Positions 10,175 to 18,989 of a stretch of DNA of 64,000 nucleotides are shown piece by piece. Within the stretch, counting starts at the first letter, position 1. Every line of letters begins with the position of its first letter. A program made the position numbers and the translations under genes. Origin of the DNA: Burkholderiales bacterium (GTDB taxonomy: Bacteria; Pseudomonadota; Gammaproteobacteria; Burkholderiales; Casimicrobiaceae); contig JAICKU010000006.1 of NCBI GenBank assembly GCA_025927765.1, forward strand, positions 1-64,000, given 5' to 3'. The notes beneath the pieces are model-generated. The model was not told the DNA's origin and did not search any database. It worked only from the letters and a program-made list of their open reading frames with translations.

Positions 10175-11383
10175 TCACTTCGCGCCCTGCGGCCCCTTCC
10201 ACCACTCGTCGCCGCCGTAGCGCAGCATGCCCATCGCCGCGCGCACGACACCGTAGGCGAGCCAGGACAGCGCCTTCGCCGCCTGCGAGCGCTCCACCCA
10301 CCCCTGCGGCGGCACCGGCCGCGCCCCGTCGGCAATCATCTTCGCGAGTTCGTCCTGCAGGCCCTTCGCGAACACGGGATCGCGCACGAACACGTTCGCC
10401 TCGCGTGCCATCAGGAACGAATACGGATCGATGTTCGACGAGCCGACGGTCGCCCATTGTCCGTCGACGACCGCGACCTTGGCATGCAGGAACGAGCGGT
10501 AGTACTCCTGGATCGCGACCCCGGCGGCGAGCAGCGGACCGTACAGTGCGCGCGACGCGTAGTGCAGCAGCCGGAACTCGACGCGCGCCTGCAGCAGCAG
10601 CGTCACCTTCACGCCGCGTGCTGCGGCACGCAACAGTGCGCGGCGAAAGCGCATGCCGGGGAAGAAGTAGGCGTTGGCGATCACGATCTCGTCGCGCGCG
10701 GTGCGAAGCGCCGCGAGGTACGCTCGCTCGATGTCGCGCCGATGCCGCAGATTGTCGCGGATCGTGAACTTCGCGACCTGCGTGCCCGCGTTTTCCGCGG
10801 GCTCCTCGTCGGGGAAGAACGGCACGTCGGAGTTGCGAAGCTGCGTCACCTCGACGATCGCCCACACGCGCTGCATCGTCTGCATGATCGGCACCAGCAC
10901 CGGGCCGCGCACGCATACCGCGAAGTCGACGCGTGGCGGCGTGTGGCCCGGCGTGTTCATGTCGTCGATGACGTTGATGCCGCCGACGAACGCCACGCGA
11001 CCGTCGACGTGACATACCTTGCGATGCAGCCTGCGCAGACGATGCGAGCGAAAGTGCCATGGATGCACTTCCGGCCGGTACTTCAGGAGATCGACGCCGC
11101 CTTCGATCAGCCGCCGCTCGAGCGTGCGCGTCAGGTAATGCCGCGCGCCCCAGCCGTCGACGAGCACGCGCACCGTGACGCCGCGTTGCGCCGCCGCGAT
11201 CAGCGCGTCGGCCACGCGATTGCCGGTTTCGTCGTCGGCGAAGATGTACGTCTCCAGCCACACCTCGCGCTCGGCGAGCCCGATGGCTTCGAGCAGCAGC
11301 GGAAAGTACTCGGCGCCGTTGCGAAGCAGCGTCACGGAGTTCCCCGCCGTGTAGCGGTTCATCGCGAGGCCGCCGGACGGCAT
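10175..11383 (-). CDS. clsB: Cardiolipin synthase ClsB-like (phospholipase D superfamily)
   Basis: 402 aa. Transfers phosphatidyl groups to make cardiolipin at the inner membrane. Two HKD motifs are visible: [19 protein letters not shown] in the N-terminal half and [21 protein letters not shown] in the C-terminal half. Each matches HxKx4D followed by the Gly/Ser-rich strand. There are no strong N-terminal membrane helices, which suits the ClsB form better than ClsA. The ATG overlaps the stop of the upstream phosphodiesterase-like gene (ATGA at 11383). ClsB is often paired with an endonuclease/exonuclease/phosphatase-fold protein like the one here, which supports a joint membrane-lipid role. 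Confidence 0.9.
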   Translation of the reverse strand: MPSGGLAMNRYTAGNSVTLLRNGAEYFPLLLEAIGLAEREVWLETYIFADDETGNRVADALIAAAQRGVTVRVLVDGWGARHYLTRTLERRLIEGGVDLLKYRPEVHPWHFRSHRLRRLHRKVCHVDGRVAFVGGINVIDDMNTPGHTPPRVDFAVCVRGPVLVPIMQTMQRVWAIVEVTQLRNSDVPFFPDEEPAENAGTQVAKFTIRDNLRHRRDIERAYLAALRTARDEIVIANAYFFPGMRFRRALLRAAARGVKVTLLLQARVEFRLLHYASRALYGPLLAAGVAIQEYYRSFLHAKVAVVDGQWATVGSSNIDPYSFLMAREANVFVRDPVFAKGLQDELAKMIADGARPVPPQGWVERSQAAKALSWLAYGVVRAAMGMLRYGGDEWWKGPQGAK

Positions 11384-12195
11384 CAGGGTGCGGCGTGCCG
11401 GGTATCTTGTACGCGCTCGGCGTTGACGGTCGCAGGCGCCGCCAGCTCGAACGTCGCGGCGAGTGCCGCGTGATCCGACATGCGTGCGCCGCGCGTCGCG
11501 TAGTGCACGTGCGCGTCGACCACGTTGAGCCCCCGCGCGTAGATGCGATCGAGCCTGAATACCGGCAGCATCGACGGGAACGTGCGGGCCGGCCGTCCGC
11601 TGACGGTGCCGAACACCTCGACGAGGTCGAGCGCCTCGGTCAACGCCCGGTCGCCCTTGCTGCGCCAGTCGTTGAAGTCGCCGGCGATCACGAGGGGCGC
11701 ATTGCGCGGCACCGCGAGCTGGATGCGGTCGATCAGCGCCTGGATCTGCCACTGGCGGCCGCGCTCGAAGAGGCCGAGGTGGACGTTGATGCAATGAACG
11801 CTCGGCATCGCGTCGCCGAGCGAGATTTCGCAATGGAGCAGCCCGCGGCTTTCGAAGAGATGCGCGGAGATGTCGAGGTTCTCCTGCGAAAGCATCGGAA
11901 AGCGCGACAGCACCGCGTTGCCGTGATGCCCGTGCGGATACACGGCGTTGCGGCCGTAGGCCACCTCGTGCCAGAACGCGTCGGCGATGAATTCGTGTTG
12001 CGGGCGCGTCGGCCAATCGCGGTATCGGCTGGCGTGGCGCTCGTGCGTGTGCAGGACTTCCTGCAGGAAAAGGATGTCGGCGGCGAGGCCGCGCAGGCGC
12101 TCGCGCAACTCGTGGATGACCATCCGCCGCGCGAGCTGTGAAAAGCCCTTGTGGATGTTGTAGGTGGCGACGGTGAAGCGTACGGGAGTGGACAT
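11383..12195 (-). CDS. Endonuclease/exonuclease/phosphatase-fold protein
   Basis: 270 aa. A metal-dependent phosphodiesterase fold (DNase I-like). Visible motifs are [11 protein letters not shown] (the metal-site Asn), [11 protein letters not shown] (the QE pair), [27 protein letters not shown] (the GDFN active-site block) and [12 protein letters not shown] (the terminal SDH). The start [13 protein letters not shown] at 12195 is typical; a longer reading would run toward tRNA-His. The gene overlaps clsB by 4 nt. Partners of ClsB with this fold are common in proteobacteria, but whether the substrate is phospholipid or nucleic acid cannot be told from the sequence. Confidence 0.88.
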   Translation of the reverse strand: MSTPVRFTVATYNIHKGFSQLARRMVIHELRERLRGLAADILFLQEVLHTHERHASRYRDWPTRPQHEFIADAFWHEVAYGRNAVYPHGHHGNAVLSRFPMLSQENLDISAHLFESRGLLHCEISLGDAMPSVHCINVHLGLFERGRQWQIQALIDRIQLAVPRNAPLVIAGDFNDWRSKGDRALTEALDLVEVFGTVSGRPARTFPSMLPVFRLDRIYARGLNVVDAHVHYATRGARMSDHAALAATFELAAPATVNAERVQDTRHAAP

Positions 12196-12358
12196 GAGGC
12201 CAATGTTAGCGCGCACGGCGACCGCCCGCGCGCCAGGCCGCCGCGGCAGGGGCCGCCCGTACGCTATCTGACATTCGCAGAGCAGCGAGTTCGCCGCGCG
12301 GCCCGTGGCACCCGGAGGTGCTCGCGCGAGCGGCACGACCGCGAACCGTGCAATTTCA

Positions 12359-12376
12359 GCGTCGCGATCGCGACGC
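12359..12376 (-). terminator. Perfect palindrome just downstream of tRNA-His, possible terminator or processing hairpin
   Basis: GCGTCGCGATCGCGACGC is a perfect 18-bp palindrome located 8 nt beyond the CCA end of tRNA-His. As RNA it would form a 7-bp GC stem with a GATC loop. On the minus strand it is followed by TGAAATT rather than a true U-run, so termination activity is uncertain. Confidence 0.35.
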
Positions 12377-12384
12377 GAGGAATG

Positions 12385-12461
12385 TGGGGTGGCTGATGGG
12401 ATTCGAACCCACGACAACCGGAATCACAATCCGGGACTCTACCAGCTGAGCTACAGCCACC
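12385..12461 (-). tRNA. tRNA-His (GTG anticodon)
   Basis: Complete cloverleaf on the minus strand. The acceptor stem is GTGGCTG paired with CAGCCAC; the anticodon arm is CCGGATTGTGATTCCGG with anticodon GTG; the T arm holds GGTTCGAATCC. A G at position -1 (12461) faces the C discriminator, the identity element for histidyl-tRNA synthetase. The 3' CCA is encoded. Confidence 0.97.
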
Positions 12462-12581
12462 ACTTCGAAAGGCGGCGCAACCAAAAGGCGCGCGATCAGC
12501 ATTATACGCGCCGGCCGTGCGAAGCGAGCAGTGCAGCCGCGGATGACACGCGCCCGCTGCCCGAGCGCGCGAACGAGCCTC

Positions 12582-13898
12582 CTATTGCCGCGTGCCCATC
12601 AGCGTGTCCGGCAGCCACGTCGCGATCTGGGGGAAGATGCACAGGATCACGATCGCGAGGATCATGCACGCGACGTAGGGGATGGTGCCCCACATCACCT
12701 TCGTGACCGGCACGTCCGGCGCGATCGCGTTGACGATGTAGATGTTGAGGCCGACCGGCGGGTGGATCAACCCGATCTCCATGTTGATCGTGACGATCAC
12801 GCCGAACCACACGGGATCGAAGCCGGCCGCGCGCACGATCGGGTACAGGATCGGGCTCGTCATCAGGATGATCGCCGCGGGCGGGATGAAGAAGCCGCAC
12901 ACGAGCAGGAACACGTTGATGATGCCCATCAGCACCCAGCGGTTCACGTGCATGTCGGCGATCGCCTGCGCGAGCGTCTGCGTGAGGTACAGCGACGTCA
13001 GCATGTAGCCGAACAGCACCGCGGCGGCAATGATCATCAGGATCATCACCGACTCGCGCGTGGTGTCGCGCAGGATGTCCCACCATTGCACGGGCCGCCA
13101 CATCCGATAGATCAGGATCGCGAGCAGCACGCAGAGCGCCGCGCCCACACCCGCCGCTTCCGACGGCGTTGCGACGCCGCCGTACAGCACGAACATGACG
13201 GCCACGACGATCGCGAGGAACGGCGCGATCTTCGGAATCGACTGGAACTTCTCGCGCCAGCTGTAGCGGAACGACGCGGCGTGCGCGCGAAAGCCGCGCT
13301 TCCAGATGATGAAGAGCGTCCACAGCATGAAGAGGCCGGTGAGCAGCAGCCCCGGCATCACGCCGGCGAGGAAGAGCCGCCCGATCGACGTTTCCGTCGC
13401 GATGCCGTACAGGATGAACGTGATCGACGGGGGAATCAGGATGCCGAGCGTGCCGCCGGCGCAGATGGATCCCGTCGCAACGTCGTCGGGATAGCCGCGG
13501 CGGCGCATTTCGGGAATGCCCATCTTGCCGATGGCCGCGCACGTCGCCGGCGACGAGCCGGTGAGCGCGGCGAAGAGCGCGCACGCGCCGAGGTTCGAGA
13601 TGACGAGGCCGCCCGGCACGCGGTAGAGCCAGCGATCGAGCGCTTCGTAAAGATCCTTGCCGGCGGGCGACGAGCCGATGGCGGCGCCCATCATCACGAA
13701 CATCGGGATCGATACGAGCGTGAAATCGTTGAGCCCCGAATAGAACGTCTCCGCGACGACGTGCAAGCCGCCGAGCCCCTGGAAGATCACGACGAACAGC
13801 ACCGAGATGGCACCCAGCCCGAACGCGACCGGCGCCCCCGACAACAGCATCGCGAGCGTGACGACGAGCACGATCGTGCCCTGTGTCAGCGGGCTCAT
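12582..13898 (-). CDS. dctM: TRAP transporter large permease (DctM family)
   Basis: 438 aa, almost wholly hydrophobic with about 12 predicted helices. This is the channel subunit of a sodium-driven tripartite ATP-independent transporter. Family signatures are SGAPVAFGLGAISVLF near the N-terminus, DFTLVSIPMFVMMGAAIG, the conserved LTGSSPATCAAIGKMGIPEMRRRGYP and GTLGILIPPSITFILYG, and IGLIHPPVGLNIYIVNAIAPDVP near the C-terminus. ATG at 13898 was chosen because the preceding in-frame stretch is repeat sequence. The gene follows dctQ and dctP on the same strand. Substrate is probably an organic acid, not specified by sequence. Confidence 0.94.
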   Translation of the reverse strand: MSPLTQGTIVLVVTLAMLLSGAPVAFGLGAISVLFVVIFQGLGGLHVVAETFYSGLNDFTLVSIPMFVMMGAAIGSSPAGKDLYEALDRWLYRVPGGLVISNLGACALFAALTGSSPATCAAIGKMGIPEMRRRGYPDDVATGSICAGGTLGILIPPSITFILYGIATETSIGRLFLAGVMPGLLLTGLFMLWTLFIIWKRGFRAHAASFRYSWREKFQSIPKIAPFLAIVVAVMFVLYGGVATPSEAAGVGAALCVLLAILIYRMWRPVQWWDILRDTTRESVMILMIIAAAVLFGYMLTSLYLTQTLAQAIADMHVNRWVLMGIINVFLLVCGFFIPPAAIILMTSPILYPIVRAAGFDPVWFGVIVTINMEIGLIHPPVGLNIYIVNAIAPDVPVTKVMWGTIPYVACMILAIVILCIFPQIATWLPDTLMGTRQ

Positions 13899-13902
13899 CG
13901 GT

Positions 13903-13938
13903 CCTCCCTCCGCGCCCCGCGCCTCGGGGCTGATTCGC
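13903..13938. repeat. Dispersed 36-bp repeat (type 3), copy A
   Basis: CCTCCCTCCGCG, then a GC-rich middle, then CGGGGCTGATTCGC, in the dctQ-dctM spacer. It is identical at 31 of 36 positions to 44419-44454 in the accD-trpA spacer. Confidence 0.6.
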
Positions 13939-13959
13939 ACGCGAAACGCCGCTTCGCGC

Positions 13960-14508
13960 TCATGATTTCGCATCCGCCGGAATGCCGAACGGCGTGGCGC
14001 GCCCCGTCGCGAGGCACGCGATGTCGACCACGGACTGCAGCGTCAGCAGGCCGAGCCCGATCGGCATCGAGCCGTAGGGAATCCAGAGCCGCGCGCGCCA
14101 CATCGTGTCCGACACCCAGCGGTTGTCCCACGCCTCCTTCCAGAAAAGAAACGTGGTCACCGTCATCACGACGCAGAACAGGGCGGAGGTGATGGCGGCA
14201 AAGAGCGCGAGCGCATAGCGCCCGCGCGGCGGCAGGTGCAGCGGCAGCACGTTGACGTTGACGTGGCCGTGCGTCATCAACACGTAGGGGCTGCCGACGA
14301 ACGTCGCGGCGGTGATGCAGTAGGTGATGAAGTCGGTCTGCCAGATCGTGCTCTGGTTCATCACGTAGCGGACGAACACCATCTGGCACACGACGATCAC
14401 GGCGATCGCGACGAGGGCCGCCGCGACGAAGCCGCACAGCTGCGAGATGGCGTGGACGACGCGCGCGAAGCGTGCGAGCCCGTCGTCCGGAATGCGGGTG
14501 GAACTCAA
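13960..14508 (-). CDS. dctQ: TRAP transporter small permease (DctQ family)
   Basis: 182 aa with four predicted membrane helices, roughly at residues 18-45, 55-75, 97-125 and 145-170. The DctQ pattern is recognisable as VRYVMNQSTIWQTDFITYCITAATFVGSPYVLMTHGHVNVNVL, where the conserved region after helix 2 predicts the sharing of a substrate path with DctM. The best start is a TTG at 14508; no strong ribosome site is visible, so the N-terminus could be off. It lies between dctP and dctM and would form the inner-membrane complex with DctM. Confidence 0.88.
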   Translation of the reverse strand: MSSTRIPDDGLARFARVVHAISQLCGFVAAALVAIAVIVVCQMVFVRYVMNQSTIWQTDFITYCITAATFVGSPYVLMTHGHVNVNVLPLHLPPRGRYALALFAAITSALFCVVMTVTTFLFWKEAWDNRWVSDTMWRARLWIPYGSMPIGLGLLTLQSVVDIACLATGRATPFGIPADAKS

Positions 14509-14602
14509 GGGATCGACGCCGGTGCACTCATGCGGTCACCCGCAGCGCTTCCCGCTTGGGATTCGGAGCGCACGCGCGCACCGGCGAGAACGGCAAGGCG
14601 CG

Positions 14603-15604
14603 CTATTTGACCGACAGCGCGTCGTCGATCAGCTTCTTGCCGTCGGGCACTTCCTTCGCGAATTCCTCGTACGAGCTCTTCTGCGCGACCTTGATCCACT
14701 CGTCGTACTCGGCCGGCGTCAGCGTCACCACCTCGACGTTGTGATCCTTGAAGACCTTGATCATCTCGTTGTCGAGGCCGGGCGCCTCCTTCGCGAAATA
14801 CTCCTGCGCCTTTCTCCCCGCGGCGAGCAGCGCGTCCTGCTGCTTCTTGTCGAGCCGGTCGAAGCTCTTCTTCGACATCAGCACCGGCTCGTACATGAAC
14901 CACAGCGCGTTCTCGCCCGGCGCCGTGATGCACTTGACCTGCTCGTAGATGCGGAACGACACGAAACTCCCGGAGCTCGTGTCGGTGGCGTCGGCGACGC
15001 CGGTCTGCAGCGCGTTGTAGACCTCGTTCGACGGGATCGACACGATCGACGCGCCCGCCGCCTGCCACATCGCCGCGAACGTCGGACCGGCCGAGCGGAT
15101 CTTCAGTCCCTTGATGTCGGCGGGTGTACGCACGCAGCCCTTCTTGGACGCGACGGCGCCGGCGAGCCACGCATCCGACAGCACGACTACGCCGGCCTTG
15201 TCGATCTTCGCGCGGATTTCCTTCATGAACGGCGAGTCGTTCAGCCGCTTCGCGCGCTCGTGGTTGCGCACGAGACCGGGCATCAGCGTCGCGCCGAACG
15301 CGCGCACCTTGCCGCTCGCGTAGTCGAGCGGGAACGACGAAATGTCGAGCTGGCCGTTGACGAGCGCGTTCCATTGCTCGTTCGCCTTGAAGAGCGACGC
15401 GCCCGGATAGACCTGTACGTCGAGGCCCACGTTCGCGGCCTTCGCGTCGCGCGCGATCATCTGCACCATCTCGTCGCGCACGTCGCCCTTGCCGCCGGGG
15501 AACTGATGCGATGCCCGGAGCACGACGGTCGCTGCTGCGACGGAACCGCTCACGAACGCGAGCACGCACGCCGCGAACAGACCCGCACCACGAATGCTTT
15601 TCAT
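14603..15604 (-). CDS. dctP: TRAP transporter periplasmic solute receptor (DctP family)
   Basis: 333 aa. The signal peptide MKSIRGAGLFAACVLAFVSGSVAAA is followed by the mature receptor beginning TVVLRASHQFPGGKGDVRDEM. DctP features include the conserved GLKIRSAGPTFAAMWQAAGASIVSIPSNEVYNALQTGVADATD segment, which contains the usual substrate-carboxylate Arg (IRSAGP) and the helix before it. It delivers ligand to the DctQM permease. First gene of the transcription unit; an ATG at 15604 follows a GGAG-rich leader. The exact ligand is unknown. Confidence 0.93.
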   Translation of the reverse strand: MKSIRGAGLFAACVLAFVSGSVAAATVVLRASHQFPGGKGDVRDEMVQMIARDAKAANVGLDVQVYPGASLFKANEQWNALVNGQLDISSFPLDYASGKVRAFGATLMPGLVRNHERAKRLNDSPFMKEIRAKIDKAGVVVLSDAWLAGAVASKKGCVRTPADIKGLKIRSAGPTFAAMWQAAGASIVSIPSNEVYNALQTGVADATDTSSGSFVSFRIYEQVKCITAPGENALWFMYEPVLMSKKSFDRLDKKQQDALLAAGRKAQEYFAKEAPGLDNEMIKVFKDHNVEVVTLTPAEYDEWIKVAQKSSYEEFAKEVPDGKKLIDDALSVK

Positions 15605-15745
15605 GGTTCTCCTCCAGATAGTCGATCGACCGGCACGCCGCTCGCCGGCCCCGCGGTCGATGCTCACGTGGTCTCGTGCCACTCACCGATCGGCGCGGGC
15701 GCCATTGTAATCGCGATCTGCGCTCGGCGCGCAACGCGTCGTGGG

Positions 15746-15819
15746 CGCGCCCGACAGGACTCGAACCTGTAACCGCCGGCTTAGAAGGCCGGTGCTCTAT
15801 CCGGTTGAGCTACGGGCGC
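15746..15819 (-). tRNA. tRNA-Arg (TCT anticodon)
   Basis: Acceptor stem GCGCCCG pairs with CGGGCGC, discriminator G. The anticodon arm CCGGCCTTCTAAGCCGG gives anticodon TCT; the D arm is GCTCAACCGGATAGAGC and the T arm GGTTCGAGTCC. The CCA end is not encoded (GCCCA follows). It reads AGA codons, which are rare in this GC-rich genome. Confidence 0.97.
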
Positions 15820-15904
15820 CCGGAGGTGCGCCGGAAATCATACCCGTTGGTCCCGCGCGGCCGCGTCGTCGTAGAGTAGCGTCGGGACATCCGGTCGCGA
15901 GCGA

Positions 15905-18532
15905 ATGGAAGCCGCAGGCGTCACCGCCTTCCTCTTCACCGACATCGAAGGCAGCACCGGGCTGTGGGAGACGCAGCCGGGCCGCATGCGCGAGGCGCTC
16001 GCGCGCCACGACGCGATCGTGCGCGAGGCGGTCGAGCGGCATGGCGGCAGCGTCGTGAAGACGACCGGCGACGGCGTGCACGCGGCCTTCGTCGATCCGC
16101 TCGACGCCGTGCTCGCGGGTGTGGCATTGCAGCGCGCGTTGCAGCCGGGCGATGGCGACGACCGCCTCGCGCTTGCCGTTCGCTGCGGCATCCACGCCGG
16201 CGTCGTCGAGCGGCGCGACAACGACTACTTCGGCCCGCCCGTCAATCGGGCGGCGCGCATCATGAGCATCGCGTACGCCGGGCAGATTCTCGTGTCGCAG
16301 GCCGTGTCCGATCTCGTGCTCGGCCGGCTGCCGCGCGAACTCGCGCTCGTTCCGCTCGGCACCGTGCAATTGCGCGGGTTGTCGACGGCCGAGCCGCTGC
16401 ATCAGGTCGTCCACTCCGCGCTGCGCCGCGACTTTCCGCCGCTGCGCGCGCTCGACGGCGCGCCGAACAACCTGCCGCAACAGCTCACGTCGTTCATCGG
16501 GCGCGCGCAGGACCTCGACGTTCTCGAAGCGCTCGTGCAGCGCGCGCGACTCGTCACGATCGTCGGCACCGGAGGCCTCGGCAAGACACGTCTCGCGCTC
16601 GAGCTCGCGCACCGGGCGCTCGATGCCTTTCCAGACGGCGTGTGGTTCGTCGATCTCGCGGCGATCGGCGATGCATCGCTCGTCCCGCTCGCCGTCGCAT
16701 CGGCGCTGTCGTTGACCGAGGAGGCGTCGCGCTCGATCGAAGAAACGCTCGTCGCCTACGCGCGCGCTCGGCACCTGCTCATCGTGCTCGACAACTGCGA
16801 GCATCTCGCACATGCGTGCGCATCGCTCGCGCAGGCGCTCCTTCGCGGCAGCATTCGTGCCGCGATCGTGGCGACAAGCCGCGAGCCGCTGCGCGTGACG
16901 GGCGAGGCGGTCCATGCGCTGTCGACGCTGTCGCTTCCGGACGAGGCGCCGGCGACGCTCGAAACGCTGATGCGCGCCGATGCAGTCAGGCTCTTCGTCG
17001 ACCGCGCGGTGGCCGGCAATCCACGCTTCGCGATCACGCCCGCGAACGCGGCGGCGATCGCGACGATCTGTCGCCGGGTGGACGGCATTCCGCTCGCGCT
17101 CGAGCTCGCAGCGGCGAGGATGCGTTCATTGCCGGCGGCCGTGCTCGCTTCGCGCCTCGACGACCGCTTCCGCCTGCTCACCGGCGGCGATCGTACCGCG
17201 CTGCCGCGTCAACAGACGCTTCGCGCGCTGATCGACTGGAGTCACGACCTCCTCGACGCGCCGGAACGCACGTTGTTCCGCCGGCTCGGCGTGTTCGCCG
17301 GCAACTTCACGCTCGACGCGTGCGAGGCGATCTGCGCAGGCGACGGTGTCGACGTGGGAGACGTCGTCGACATCCTCGGCCGCCTCGTCGACAAGTCGCT
17401 CGTCACGCTCCTCGCCGACCGCTCCTGCTATCGGATGCTCGAGACGATTCGCGAGTATGCCGCGGCCAGGCTCGCATCGTGCGACGAGGCGCACGACGTA
17501 CGGGATCGACACCTGCACTACTTCGTCGACGTGGCCGAAACGAACTCGGGGGAACTGACGGGTCCCGAGCAGGCCAGCGCGTTGCTGCGCCTCGACCTCC
17601 AGCGCGAGAACTTCCTCGCCGCCCATGCATGGTGCGACACGGCGAGCGACGGCGCGGAACGCGGGATTCGCCTCGTCTACGCCTTGAAGTCGTACTGGAT
17701 CAACCGCGGCCTGCTCGAACTCGGCTATCGGATGGCGACCGAAGCGCTCGGCCGCACCGGTGCCAACGACGCGTTGCTGCGCTGTCGTGGCCTCTTCATG
17801 GCCGGGCAGATCGCATGCTGGACCGGCCGCTACGAAGATGCAAGGACGTACCTCGACGAGAGCCTCGCGATCGCGCGCGCAAAGGGCGACGCCAGGCGCG
17901 TCGCCAGCGCGCTGCAGCCGCTTGGACTCGCGTGCCTCGGCCTCGGCGACGTAAGCGCCGCGCAGGAACATCTCGAGGAAGCGGTCGTGATCGCCCGCGC
18001 GATGGACGAGCGACACGACCTCCTCGCTGCGCTGAATGGCGTGGCGCAGGTGCATCGCGCTGGATCCAACGTCGCGGCCGCCATTCCCCTCTACGAACAG
18101 GTGCTCGACCTCGCGCGGGGGCTGGGCGACCGCGAAAGCATCGCCATCGGCTTGCTCAACCTGACGATGGCGTCGATCGCAGCGACGGGTGGCGAGCCCA
18201 CCGCGTCCGTCGGTCCGATGCTCGCGGAAGTCCTGCTGATCGTCGACGAGACGGGTTCGCAGCCCGTGCTCCAGAGCCTCCTCGAGGTGTCGTCCGGCCT
18301 CGCCGCAGCGCGCGGCGAACATGCATTCGCGGCGGAACTCTTCGGCGCCGCGCAGGCGCAGGCCGCGCGAACAGGATTGCAGCGCGACCCGAGCGATGAA
18401 GCGTTTCTCGCGCCGTTGATCGATGCCGCGCGCGCGGCGCTCGGGGCCGATGCGTTCGGCGGCGCGCAGTCCAATGCACGCGCACCCGACGTGCTCGTGC
18501 CGATGCTCCGGGGGTGGCTCGCGTCGCTTTAG
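15905..18532 (+). CDS. Class III adenylate/guanylate cyclase fused to an NB-ARC-like ATPase and TPR-like repeats
   Basis: 875 aa, three parts. Residues 1-170 form a class III cyclase with all catalytic residues in place: metal Asp13 (FLFTDIEGST), Asp56 (KTTGDGVHAAF, with base-binding Lys52), Asp107 (DNDYFGPPVN), Asn114 and Arg118 (NRAAR). Residues 190-480 form a STAND-type ATPase with Walker A GTGGLGKTR (221-229), Walker B HLLIVLDNCEHL and the sensor ATSREPLRV. The C-terminal 350 residues are Ala/Leu-rich helical repeats (for example LQPLGLACLGLGDVSAAQEHLEEAVVIARAM). The layout resembles mycobacterial cyclase-NTPase regulators but lacks their LuxR-type DNA-binding end. Likely a ligand-gated cAMP source. 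It overlaps the next gene's 3' end by 4 nt. Confidence 0.88.
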   Translation: MEAAGVTAFLFTDIEGSTGLWETQPGRMREALARHDAIVREAVERHGGSVVKTTGDGVHAAFVDPLDAVLAGVALQRALQPGDGDDRLALAVRCGIHAGVVERRDNDYFGPPVNRAARIMSIAYAGQILVSQAVSDLVLGRLPRELALVPLGTVQLRGLSTAEPLHQVVHSALRRDFPPLRALDGAPNNLPQQLTSFIGRAQDLDVLEALVQRARLVTIVGTGGLGKTRLALELAHRALDAFPDGVWFVDLAAIGDASLVPLAVASALSLTEEASRSIEETLVAYARARHLLIVLDNCEHLAHACASLAQALLRGSIRAAIVATSREPLRVTGEAVHALSTLSLPDEAPATLETLMRADAVRLFVDRAVAGNPRFAITPANAAAIATICRRVDGIPLALELAAARMRSLPAAVLASRLDDRFRLLTGGDRTALPRQQTLRALIDWSHDLLDAPERTLFRRLGVFAGNFTLDACEAICAGDGVDVGDVVDILGRLVDKSLVTLLADRSCYRMLETIREYAAARLASCDEAHDVRDRHLHYFVDVAETNSGELTGPEQASALLRLDLQRENFLAAHAWCDTASDGAERGIRLVYALKSYWINRGLLELGYRMATEALGRTGANDALLRCRGLFMAGQIACWTGRYEDARTYLDESLAIARAKGDARRVASALQPLGLACLGLGDVSAAQEHLEEAVVIARAMDERHDLLAALNGVAQVHRAGSNVAAAIPLYEQVLDLARGLGDRESIAIGLLNLTMASIAATGGEPTASVGPMLAEVLLIVDETGSQPVLQSLLEVSSGLAAARGEHAFAAELFGAAQAQAARTGLQRDPSDEAFLAPLIDAARAALGADAFGGAQSNARAPDVLVPMLRGWLASL

Positions 18533-18978
18533 CCGCGATTGACGATCCACGGATCGTGCACAGGGCACGCAACGTCGCCGCGCAGCACGTGGACTTCGTA
18601 TTCGTACTCGGTTCCCTGACCGCCGTTGGCCTGGCCTTGACTCGGCGGATTCCTGTCGTGCCAGATGAAGGTGGTGTTCCCCGGCGTCGGCGTGTGGAAC
18701 ATCGTCCCCGGGTGCCTGAACTCGATGCCGTTGGATGCGAAGCGAAATGCGGGCGATGCGGCGAGGCGCCATCGGATCGCACGGTTCGGTCCGGCGACGT
18801 CGACCTTGTCCTGAACATTGACGTTGCACGCTTCATCGACGGTGACCGTGATTTCGCAATGGTCTGGTCCACTGCATGCTGCGGGTTCGAGCTTTCCAGG
18901 TGCCGCGCACCCGGCAAGGACGGCCACGGCAACGAGAACCACGACGTGCAAGGCAAAGAACCCCGGCTTCGTACGCAT
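18529..18978 (-). CDS. Small lipoprotein, tandem paralogue 1
   Basis: 149 aa, no recognised family. A lipoprotein signal is clear: MRTKPGFFALHVVVLVAVAVLAGCAAPG with lipobox LAGC. The mature part contains CSGPDHCEITVTVDEACN, RAIRWRLAASPAFRFASNGIEF and ends in DPWIVNRG. It shares layout and sequence with the gene at 18990-19439 (same length of 149 aa, the SNGI core, and the DPWIVNR end), so the two are tandem duplicates 11 nt apart. A beta-sandwich domain is likely from the alternating strands. Function unknown. Its stop overlaps the stop of the convergent cyclase gene. Confidence 0.75.
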   Translation of the reverse strand: MRTKPGFFALHVVVLVAVAVLAGCAAPGKLEPAACSGPDHCEITVTVDEACNVNVQDKVDVAGPNRAIRWRLAASPAFRFASNGIEFRHPGTMFHTPTPGNTTFIWHDRNPPSQGQANGGQGTEYEYEVHVLRGDVACPVHDPWIVNRG

Positions 18979-18989
18979 GCCCGGCAGCC

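Noticed and set aside
8233..10335. 700-aa minus-strand ORF overlapping the Atm1-like gene in another frame
   Set aside because: Arg-rich out-of-frame reading with no domain; the Atm1 frame has Walker A, signature and Walker B.
15905..18532. LuxR-type DNA-binding domain in the cyclase-NTPase protein
   Set aside because: The C-terminus ends in LVPMLRGWLASL with no helix-turn-helix; repeats run to the end.
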